A DNA stretch of 64,000 nucleotides, taken from NCBI RefSeq assembly GCF_001190925.1, contig NZ_CP011072.1:2914001-2978000 (forward strand). The letters are read 5' to 3'. The notes below the pieces were generated by a model. That model did no database searches. It was not told the origin of the DNA and was given only the letters and a program-made list of their open reading frames with translations. This stretch comes from Azoarcus sp. CIB (lineage in GTDB: Bacteria > Pseudomonadota > Gammaproteobacteria > Burkholderiales > Rhodocyclaceae). Positions 57,145-64,000 of this stretch are shown here, one piece after another (positions within the stretch are counted from its first letter, which is position 1; each line of letters opens with the position of its first letter). A program made the translations under genes and the position numbers.

Positions 57145-58194
57145 ATGAAAAAAGGCATCGCGACCGTAGCACAGCTGGACACCTTTGACGAGTTCATCGA
57201 CGCCCGCAGCCCCGCGGAATTCGCGGAAGACCACATCCCCGGCGCGATCAGCTGCCCGGTGCTGGACAACGAACAGCGCGCCATCGTCGGCACGATCTAC
57301 AAGCAGCAGTCGGCTTTCGAGGCGCGCCGTATCGGTGCCGCGATGGTCGCCGAAAACATCGCCCGCCACCTGCGCGAGCGCTTCCAGGACAAACCCAAGG
57401 ACTGGCGCCCGCTCGTCTACTGCTGGCGCGGCGGCCAGCGCAGCGGCTCCTTCGTGACCTGGCTGCGGCTCATCGGCTGGGACGCGTGCCAGCTCGAAGG
57501 CGGCTACAAGACCTGGCGCCGCATGGTCGTCACGGAACTGGAGACCCTGCCGCAACGCTTCGACCTGCGCGTGCTCTGCGGGGCGACCGGCAGCGGCAAG
57601 ACGCGCGTGCTCGAACAGCTCGCGGCACTCGGCGCGCAGGTGCTCGATCTCGAGGATCTCGCCGCGCACAAGGGATCGGTGCTGGGCGCCCTGCCCGACC
57701 GTCCACAGCCGACGCAAAAGTCCTTCGAGACCTGCCTATACGAAAAGCTGCACGGCTTCGACCCCGCGCGCCCGGTCTTCGTCGAGGCCGAAAGCCGCAA
57801 GATCGGCCGCATCCACCTGCCCGAGGGCCTGATCGCGCACATGCGGGCGAGCCCCTGCGTGGCGATCGAAGCGACCCGCGACGCGCGCATCGAATTCCTG
57901 GTGCGCGACTACGACTATCTCGGCGACGACGTGCCCGACCTGCAGAGCCGTATCGATTTCCTGCGCGGCCTGCAGAGCAACGAGATCATAGACCGGTGGA
58001 AGACGCTCGCCGGGCAGCACGACCTGCCCACGCTGTACGGGGAGTTCATCGACCTGCATTACGACCCGCTCTACCGGCGCTCGCAGAACCACAATTTCGC
58101 GCGCTTCCCGGATGCCCCGAGCTTCGCCTGTGATGACCTCACACCGCCCGGCATCCGCGAGCTGGCGCAGCGGATCCTCGCGGCGCAGGCGTAA
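57145..58194 (+). CDS. mnmH: tRNA 2-selenouridine synthase
   Basis: A 349-aa protein (also called SelU/YbbB). An N-terminal rhodanese domain has the catalytic Cys93 in YCWRGGQRS (E. coli Cys97), and a P-loop GATGSGKT (146-153) starts the C-terminal domain. It replaces sulfur of 5-substituted 2-thiouridine-34 by selenium using selenophosphate, via a geranylated intermediate. It is divergent from selD with a 56-bp gap, so the two are probably controlled together. Confidence 0.95.
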   Translation: MKKGIATVAQLDTFDEFIDARSPAEFAEDHIPGAISCPVLDNEQRAIVGTIYKQQSAFEARRIGAAMVAENIARHLRERFQDKPKDWRPLVYCWRGGQRSGSFVTWLRLIGWDACQLEGGYKTWRRMVVTELETLPQRFDLRVLCGATGSGKTRVLEQLAALGAQVLDLEDLAAHKGSVLGALPDRPQPTQKSFETCLYEKLHGFDPARPVFVEAESRKIGRIHLPEGLIAHMRASPCVAIEATRDARIEFLVRDYDYLGDDVPDLQSRIDFLRGLQSNEIIDRWKTLAGQHDLPTLYGEFIDLHYDPLYRRSQNHNFARFPDAPSFACDDLTPPGIRELAQRILAAQA

Positions 58195-58200
58195 GCGACC

Positions 58201-59616
58201 TCACACGCTGGCCACCGTAAGCCCGAACTTGTCGATGCGGTAGCGCAGCGTATCGCGGCTGATGCCGAGTACGCGGGCCGCACGCGACACGTTCCAGCCG
58301 GTCTGGCGCAACGCGTCGAGCAGGGCGCGGCGCTCCATGTCCTCGAGCGTCTGCGGCGCGGCAGGCGCGACCGGCGCTGCGGGCGCAGGCTCCGGCACGC
58401 CATGCGGCATGGGCGGCACCGTGACCCCGGTCGACAGCGACAGCTGCGGCGCATCGATCGTCGGCCCGGTGGCCAGCAGCACGGCTTGTTCGAGCACGTT
58501 GCGCAGCTCGCGCACATTGCCCGGCCAGCAGTGCGCGAGCAGCAGTGCGTCGGCCTCCCGCGTCAGCGCGGGCGGGTTCTTGCCGTAGCGCGCGGCGTGA
58601 AGCCCGATGAAATGACGTGCCAGCGACAGGATGTCCGCTCCCCGCTCGCGCAGCGGCGGCAGGCTCAGCTGGAACACGCACAGGCGGAAGTAGAGGTCAG
58701 CGCGGAAACTGCCTTCGCGCACCAGGGCCTCCATCGGCCGATGCGTGGCGGCGACGATGCGCACATTCACATGCTGGTCGCGCAGGCTGCCGATGCGCCG
58801 CACGATCTTTTCTTCCAGCAGTTTCAGCAGCTTGGCCTGCAACGACAGATCCATGTCGCCGATCTCGTCGAGGAACAGGGTTCCGCCCTCCGCCGTCTCG
58901 ACGAGGCCCAGCTTGCGCTCGCGCGCATCCGTAAATGCGCCGCGTTCGTAGCCGAACAGTTCGGACTCGAGCAATTGCGCGGGAATCGACGCGCAATTGA
59001 GTTCGACGAAAGGCTTGTCGCGCCGCGGCCCGTTGAAGTGCAGCGCCCGCGCGACCAGCTCCTTGCCCGTCCCCGTTTCGCCGAGCACCAGCACCGCCGG
59101 CGCATCGGTGTCCTGCAACTGCGATTCCGCGTCGAGCAGCTGGCGCAGCGTGTTCTTCAGCGCGACCATGGGCGGCGAGTCGCCGAACAGGCTGGCCAGG
59201 TCGGTGGAGTCGGCCTCGCGGCGATGGTAATAATCCAGCGCACTGTCACGCTGTTTCTCGTCGAAAGCCTTGTCGATCAACAGTTTGAGCTTGCCAAGCG
59301 CAACCGGCTTGGTGAGGAAGTCGCGCGCCCCGGACTTCATCGCCTCGACCGCGAGTTCGACCGTGCCGTGACCGGTGATCATGATGACCGGGATGCCGGA
59401 ATCGAAGGCGCGCACGCGCGTCAGCGCCTCCAGGCCGTTGAGGCCCGGAAGGTTGAAGTCGAGGATCACCGCGTCGGGCTTGAACACGTCGAGCAGCGCC
59501 AGCCCGTCTTCCGCGCTGCCGGCGACGCGCACGTCGTAGCCGCTGCGCTCGAGATAGATGCGGATGTTCTTACCGAGGACCGCCTCGTCCTCGATCACCA
59601 GGATCGCGCGCCCCAT
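58201..59616 (-). CDS. Sigma-54-dependent NtrC-family response regulator
   Basis: I start at the ATG at 59616 (MGRAILVIEDEAVLGKNIRI), giving 471 aa. The receiver domain has Asp53 in VILDFNLPG and the conserved Lys in FLTKPV. The AAA+ domain has Walker A GETGTGKE, then GYERGAFTDA (the GAFTGA loop with Asp for the second Gly), Walker B TLFLDEIGD, and an Arg-finger region. A FIS-type HTH ends the protein (GWNVSRAARVLGISRDTLRY). It activates sigma-54 promoters when phosphorylated. The kinase gene lies 38 bp upstream. Confidence 0.92.
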   Translation of the reverse strand: MGRAILVIEDEAVLGKNIRIYLERSGYDVRVAGSAEDGLALLDVFKPDAVILDFNLPGLNGLEALTRVRAFDSGIPVIMITGHGTVELAVEAMKSGARDFLTKPVALGKLKLLIDKAFDEKQRDSALDYYHRREADSTDLASLFGDSPPMVALKNTLRQLLDAESQLQDTDAPAVLVLGETGTGKELVARALHFNGPRRDKPFVELNCASIPAQLLESELFGYERGAFTDARERKLGLVETAEGGTLFLDEIGDMDLSLQAKLLKLLEEKIVRRIGSLRDQHVNVRIVAATHRPMEALVREGSFRADLYFRLCVFQLSLPPLRERGADILSLARHFIGLHAARYGKNPPALTREADALLLAHCWPGNVRELRNVLEQAVLLATGPTIDAPQLSLSTGVTVPPMPHGVPEPAPAAPVAPAAPQTLEDMERRALLDALRQTGWNVSRAARVLGISRDTLRYRIDKFGLTVASV

Positions 59617-59654
59617 AGTCCCTCTCCTGCCTCTCTCCTGCCTGATCGAATCGG

Positions 59655-61028
59655 TCATGCACACGTCAGCGTCAGATGCACCGCGGTACCGCAGCCCGGC
59701 GCGCTGTCGATGTCCATCGTGCCGCCATAGCGCTCGATGATGCGCCGTGCAAGCGCCAGGCCGACACCCAAGCCCTGCGTCTTGGTCGTGTAGAACGGCT
59801 TGCCCACCCGCTGCAACTGCTCCGAGGTCATGCCGGGACCGCTGTCGCGCACCGTGAGCACCACCTGGCGTCCGCCGCGCGCGCTCTCGCAGCCGATCTC
59901 CAGGCGCCCGTCGGCCTGGATCGCCTCGATGGCGTTCGCCACCAGGCTGTGCAGGACCTGCGCCAGCAGCAGCGCATCGCCACGCACCGCACACACCTGG
60001 GGAGGCATCTGCAACGACGCGGTGATGTGCCGCCGGACCAGTTCGCGCCCGAACTCGTCGACACAGCGCGCCACGAGAGGCGCGAGCGACACCGCACCGG
60101 CCTTCTCGTCCAGCGGCCGCGAGTACGAGAGCAGCTCGCGCACCCAGGCTTCGAGCCGGTCGGATTCGGAAATGATGTCCCCTGCCGCCTCGCGCCCCGT
60201 CTCCTCGTCGGTGACCAGGATCAGCTCGGCGGAACTGCGGATCGACGCAAGCGGATTGCGGATGCCGTGGGCGACGGCAGAACTCATTTCCCCCACCACG
60301 GCCAGCGTCTCGGCATCGACCAGGCGGCGCTGCTGCTCGGAAATCAGCAGGTCCGCCCGCCGCACCATGCCGAACAGGGCGGCATACAGGAAAAGCCCGG
60401 CCAGCGCGGCCCCGACGGCGATGTTGCGATTGAGCTGCTGCAGGGCGTTGAACAGCGCCACGGGATTCTTGTAGAGCTCGATCGCCCCCAGCACCTTGCC
60501 GTCCGTGTCCCGCACCGGCAGGTAGATCTCGACGAAGAAGTTGGCCGCACGTGCCAGATGCATGTGCTCCGCCTTTTCCTTGACCTCGTGGCGCTTGCCG
60601 TGTGCGACGAGCCGCCCAGCGAGGGCTTCGTCGAGCTCCTCGTTGGCGCCGAACTGCTGTCCGATCAGCTCCAACTCGCTCGACCACAGGATTCGGCGCG
60701 ACGTATCGTAGAGATTGGCCCTCAGCACCCCCGGCATCAGCGCGAGATGGGAAAACGCCCCGCCCGGCTCGTCCATGCTGACCGGTTCGCGCTCGACGAG
60801 GAGGCTGCGCACGGACTGCTCGGTCATGACCAGATTTTCGACCATTTCCATGGTCAGCTGGCCTTCCTGCCGGACCATCCGCTCGGTCACGAAATCCGAG
60901 ATCAGGTAGCCCGCAAGCGCCGAGATCGACGCGATCGACAGCAGCCCGATCAGCGCAAACCAGCGACTCAGGTTGAACGGCCGCAATTGCATCGGCGTCG
61001 CACGTTTTTCGCGTCTGGTTCCGGTCAT
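59655..61028 (-). CDS. Membrane sensor histidine kinase, partner of the sigma-54 regulator
   Basis: I start at the ATG at 61028 (MTGTRREKRATPMQLRPFN); the ATG at MQLRPF is an alternative. The product is 457 aa, with a transmembrane helix at about 24-45, a periplasmic/extracytoplasmic domain (50-195), a second helix near 205-230, HisKA with AVAHGIRNPLASIRSSAEL and HATPase with NAIEAI, DSGPGM and GLGVGLALARRI. It phosphorylates the regulator 38 bp downstream. The sensed signal is unknown; it is not a classical NtrB because it has transmembrane helices. Confidence 0.9.
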   Translation of the reverse strand: MTGTRREKRATPMQLRPFNLSRWFALIGLLSIASISALAGYLISDFVTERMVRQEGQLTMEMVENLVMTEQSVRSLLVEREPVSMDEPGGAFSHLALMPGVLRANLYDTSRRILWSSELELIGQQFGANEELDEALAGRLVAHGKRHEVKEKAEHMHLARAANFFVEIYLPVRDTDGKVLGAIELYKNPVALFNALQQLNRNIAVGAALAGLFLYAALFGMVRRADLLISEQQRRLVDAETLAVVGEMSSAVAHGIRNPLASIRSSAELILVTDEETGREAAGDIISESDRLEAWVRELLSYSRPLDEKAGAVSLAPLVARCVDEFGRELVRRHITASLQMPPQVCAVRGDALLLAQVLHSLVANAIEAIQADGRLEIGCESARGGRQVVLTVRDSGPGMTSEQLQRVGKPFYTTKTQGLGVGLALARRIIERYGGTMDIDSAPGCGTAVHLTLTCA

Positions 61029-61144
61029 CGCACCATCCCCCCCGTCCGCATTCACGCCCGCGGACAATTCGCGCCCCCATGCATCGCCCACCGAACCGGG
61101 AACGACACATGCGCATGTTAGACGCATGGAGAGGAAATCGGCAC

Positions 61145-62170
61145 TCATTCCGCGGCCGTCCCTTCAGGGCCCGAAGATGACCTGCTTCGCGACTCCGCAA
61201 CCCACGCCACGCTCTCCGCCAGCCCGAACAGGTGGCCGAACACCCGTTGCCCGAGCTCGCCGCGACGCATACTGCGCCGGAAGGAATGCGGCGAGCGCGG
61301 CAGCTGCTCGAAGCGTACCGGCGCCACCAGCCCCAGTTCGGCGGCCCTCGCGTTGACCGCATCCACCCAACGGAGTCCGCGCTCCATCCGCGACAAGCCC
61401 TGCTCGAGCATCACGCGCTCGGTCTTGCGCATCGCCGTGCCCTCCTGCACATCGCGTTCGCCCACCAGCACCCATCCCGGCACCGCAAGGAACCGCTCCA
61501 GGTCGAAGCCGCCCATCTGCAGGCGCCGACTGTAGCGCAAACCGTAGGGATAGCGTCGCTGCGCGTCCGGGAAGGTGTACCAGCCGGCCGAGCCGACCAC
61601 GTAGCCGGCCACCCGGTCCGGATGGGCCATCGCGTAACGATGCACGAACTGGCCGCCCCCCGAAAAACCGAAGAGGCGCAGCCGCTCGCCGTTGGCCCCG
61701 GTCCTGCGCGCCACTTCGTCGACGATCGCCTCCATGATCGCGACCGGACTCTCGCCCCGCTCGTTCGCGGTTAATCGCTGGTAGCGGGGGAAACGCTGGT
61801 ACTCGTACAGCGGCGCCACCAGCACGACGCCGGCGCGCTCCGCGTACGGGGCGAACATGCTCACCTGCTCCCATGCGTTGCGCGAGATGCCGTGCACGGT
61901 GACGAGTATCGGCGCACCGGCGCCGCCGCGTGACGGCACGTACATGACGTACTGCAGACTCGCGTCGGATTCGAGAGCGCGCTGCTCGATCCGGCCCGGC
62001 AGCGGCGCAGCCTTCCGTCCCGCGCTCGCATCACCCCCCGCGATTGCGGGCTTCCTGTCGCCCCCACTGGCGACAGGCGCTGCCGGTGAGACCCGGGCCC
62101 CCGCACAAGGGGCAAGGACCAGCACCGCAGGCGGATCGCTCGAGGGTGCACTCCAGGACGAACAGATCAT
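61145..62170 (-). CDS. Alpha/beta hydrolase (esterase/depolymerase-like)
   Basis: I start at the ATG at 62170 (MICSSWSAPSSDPPAVLVLA), 4 bp after the ABC transporter gene stop; the ATG at 62197 would overlap it. The protein is 341 aa. The nucleophile Ser lies in LFGFSGGGQFVHR, and VTVHGISRN is the oxyanion strand. It resembles poly-hydroxyalkanoate depolymerase-like and feruloyl-type esterases. A Cys-containing hydrophobic N-terminus (VLVLAPCAGA) could be a lipoprotein signal, though the region before it is not basic. The substrate is unknown. Confidence 0.75.
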   Translation of the reverse strand: MICSSWSAPSSDPPAVLVLAPCAGARVSPAAPVASGGDRKPAIAGGDASAGRKAAPLPGRIEQRALESDASLQYVMYVPSRGGAGAPILVTVHGISRNAWEQVSMFAPYAERAGVVLVAPLYEYQRFPRYQRLTANERGESPVAIMEAIVDEVARRTGANGERLRLFGFSGGGQFVHRYAMAHPDRVAGYVVGSAGWYTFPDAQRRYPYGLRYSRRLQMGGFDLERFLAVPGWVLVGERDVQEGTAMRKTERVMLEQGLSRMERGLRWVDAVNARAAELGLVAPVRFEQLPRSPHSFRRSMRRGELGQRVFGHLFGLAESVAWVAESRSRSSSGPEGTAAE

Positions 62171-62174
62171 GTGC

Positions 62175-63914
62175 TCACCCCGCCGCATTGGCTTCACGCT
62201 GGAACAGGCGCCGCGTTCGGCTCACCCGGCCCATCAGCTCTTCCGGCGTGCCGGACTCGAGCAATCGTCCGGCCTCGACGTACCAGACGAGGTCAGCCTG
62301 GATCATCCGCGCATAGCTGTGCGTCACCATCAGCGCGGTCCCGCCGAAACTGTCGAGAATCCGCCCGAGACCGCGTGCCGCAGCCGGATCGAGGTTTGCG
62401 TCGGCCTCGTCGAGCAGCAGAACGGACGGATTTCCGAGCAGCGCCCGCGCCCAGGCGATGCGTTGACGCTGTCCGTATGACAGATTCACCCCCGCATCCG
62501 CGACGCGCGTGCGCGCGCCGTCCGGCATGGCCGCCAGCAGTTCGTCGATGCCGCACAGACCGGCCACGCGGGCGACTTCGGCATCCGGCGCGTCGGGCCA
62601 GCGATAGCGCAGATTGCGCTCGATCGAACCGCGCAGCAGCGGCAGGTCGGGCATCACGACGCCGAACGCGTGGCGCAGTTCGGACAACCGATAGTGCCCG
62701 ATCGGTGCCCCGGCGATGCGAACCTCCCCGCTGTCCGGTTCGAGCAGGCGGGCCGCCATGCCGAGCAGGGTCGACTTGCCCGCCCCGCTCGGTCCGACGA
62801 TCGCGACCATGGCCCCCGCGGGGGCGCGCGCGCTGAAGTTTCGCAATGCGGTCCCGCTCGACACGTCGCAGAACTCGATATCGACCGCCCCGCCGCACGC
62901 CGCAAGCGGCCCCGCAGAGGCATTGCCATTGTCCTGCAGCGATGTCGCGAACCGCGGCGCTGCAAGGAAGGCGGCGAGCTTCTCCGTCGACACGCGCGCC
63001 GAGCGCCAGTAGCCCAGGGCCTGGCCGAAGTCGCGGAACGCCGGCGAGATCAGGCCGACTGCAGTCATCGCGCCCACGACCTGCGAAGCCTTCAGCTCAC
63101 CCGTCGCCACCTCGATCGCACCCGCGAGGAGCACCCCAGCGGTCGCGAAGGACGAGCTGAATTCCGCAGCGGATTTCAGCAGGGCCATGCCACGCGTCTG
63201 CGCGACCATGGCGTCGGCGAGACCCGCCCCCTGCCGCTCGATCAGGGCGCGCTCGCGTGCGACCTGATCGAACACCTGCACCACGGCGATACCGCCGATC
63301 TTGTCATTCACGTTCGCAGCGAGGCGTGCCTGCCGCCGCCGCGCCTCCCGCACGGCGGGATCGACCCGTGCGCTGAGAACGGCCAGCGTGACCGCCGCGC
63401 CGATGAAGCCCGCGCTCGCGGCGAAGGCCATGACGCCATTGACCAGGGCCAGCACGGACAAGGCCACGCTTGCGCTCAGCACGCCGACCGCAATTTTCGG
63501 CAAACCAAGGCTGATCCAGCGCCGGATTCCTTTTACATCGCCCACGAAACGCAGGATCGTAGCGCCGCGGCTGCGCGCCTGCATTCGCCGCGGCGACTGC
63601 CCGGCCATGCTGTCGTACAGCGCGAGCCGCAGTTCCGAAGCGTAATCCTGCCCCAGACGCTCGGCCTGCACCCGCTCCAGCACGCGCAGGGCGGCGAGCA
63701 CTGCCCCCGCGCCCAACAGCCCGCCAATCAGCGCGAGCGCCAGCCCCGAGCCCCCCGTGCGCTGATCGATCACCACTTCGAAGAAACGATGCGTCAACCA
63801 GGCGCAGGCCAGCGCCGCGACGGCCTGTGCGATGCCGTTGAGGCCCAGCCCCGCTAGCATCGCGCGCCGCGCCCCGGCCCACATGCGCGGCACGGCCGAC
63901 GCTGCGCCCGGCAT
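62175..63914 (-). CDS. ABC exporter half-transporter, CydC-like
   Basis: I start at the ATG at 63914, which shares TGATG with the upstream stop; a GTG 3 bp before is possible. The protein is 579 aa: an N-terminal six-helix ABC exporter domain (about 1-310) with coupling-helix region FVGDVKGIRRWISLG, then the ATPase domain with GPSGAGKST, LSYGQRQRIAWARAL (signature LSYGQ) and VLLLDEADANLD. The signature lacks the second Gly of LSGGQ. It is a single half-transporter, so it would act as a homodimer or with the upstream, cut gene. The coupled esterase suggests export of an ester-containing molecule. Confidence 0.82.
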   Translation of the reverse strand: MPGAASAVPRMWAGARRAMLAGLGLNGIAQAVAALACAWLTHRFFEVVIDQRTGGSGLALALIGGLLGAGAVLAALRVLERVQAERLGQDYASELRLALYDSMAGQSPRRMQARSRGATILRFVGDVKGIRRWISLGLPKIAVGVLSASVALSVLALVNGVMAFAASAGFIGAAVTLAVLSARVDPAVREARRRQARLAANVNDKIGGIAVVQVFDQVARERALIERQGAGLADAMVAQTRGMALLKSAAEFSSSFATAGVLLAGAIEVATGELKASQVVGAMTAVGLISPAFRDFGQALGYWRSARVSTEKLAAFLAAPRFATSLQDNGNASAGPLAACGGAVDIEFCDVSSGTALRNFSARAPAGAMVAIVGPSGAGKSTLLGMAARLLEPDSGEVRIAGAPIGHYRLSELRHAFGVVMPDLPLLRGSIERNLRYRWPDAPDAEVARVAGLCGIDELLAAMPDGARTRVADAGVNLSYGQRQRIAWARALLGNPSVLLLDEADANLDPAAARGLGRILDSFGGTALMVTHSYARMIQADLVWYVEAGRLLESGTPEELMGRVSRTRRLFQREANAAG

Positions 63915-64000
63915 CACATGGCTCCCACTGCGAGGCTTTCCGCAGCCCGAAACCCCATGAAGTCGAGGATGCCGGGGCTGCGCAGCGCATCGAGATCGAG
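63914..64000 (-). CDS. C-terminal end of an upstream gene (cut by window edge)
   Basis: On the minus strand the frame is open from the window edge to a TGA at 63914-63916, coding for 28 residues ending FRAAESLAVGAM. The stop overlaps the ABC exporter start (TGATG), showing an operon. The visible part has no motif. A second half-transporter is one possibility; I cannot identify it. Confidence 0.5.
   Translation of the reverse strand, partial: LDLDALRSPGILDFMGFRAAESLAVGAM

Overview
The window is high-GC, gene-dense bacterial chromosome with a betaproteobacterial gene order. The rpsO-pnp and rimP-nusA-infB-rbfA-truB clusters, DksA, ScpA/ScpB, EttA, an hpnCDE squalene cluster and an NdvB-type glucan synthase point to Rhodocyclales (the Azoarcus/Aromatoleum/Thauera group). 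This placement rests on gene content and protein likeness, without a database search.

Positions 1 to about 10,975 are one end of an integrative and conjugative element (ICE). A tyrosine recombinase (9888-10901) lies against the 3' end of a tRNA-His gene and is preceded by a DUF4224 protein. Further in are a KfrA-like DNA-binding coiled-coil protein and a leftward block of ICE genes: a helicase (cut by the window edge), a DUF6094-type methyltransferase, DUF3275 and the STY4534/DUF3577 ICE replication protein. The most striking feature is a repeated RNA-like leader of about 45 nt with five copies (1675-1719, 4170-4212, 5475-5517, 6197-6239 on the minus strand; 8272-8314 on the plus strand). Each copy forms a hairpin with an 11-nt loop, a second small hairpin and a G-run complementary to the first loop. 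The bases of all three helices change between copies while pairing is kept.

Positions 10,976-26,665 are core information-processing genes. They comprise a tRNA-Pro/Arg/His operon, dksA, rpsO-pnp, and rimP-nusA-infB-rbfA-truB with a terminator-like hairpin just before rimP. These are followed by rluB-scpB-scpA, trpS, a site-2 protease homologue, a YciO-type protein and a PHP phosphoesterase.

Positions 27,177-44,644 hold gcvH-gcvP, two GH17 proteins (one fused to a GT2 beta-glucan synthase), a LysR regulator divergent from ferredoxin-NADP reductase, and an unusual Cys-rich lipoyl/biotinyl-like protein. A CHASE-PAS-GGDEF protein, EttA, an exported metallo-beta-lactamase-fold protein, a CPA1 antiporter and tRNA-Leu follow.

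Positions 44,705-64,000 hold an AttH/FtsX/ATPase export triad, a periplasmic binding protein translationally coupled to a GGDEF protein, and hpnCDE. Next come ybbA/tesA, selD/mnmH (selenouridine tRNA modification), a sigma-54 two-component system, an esterase and a CydC-like ABC transporter. A cut gene ends the window.
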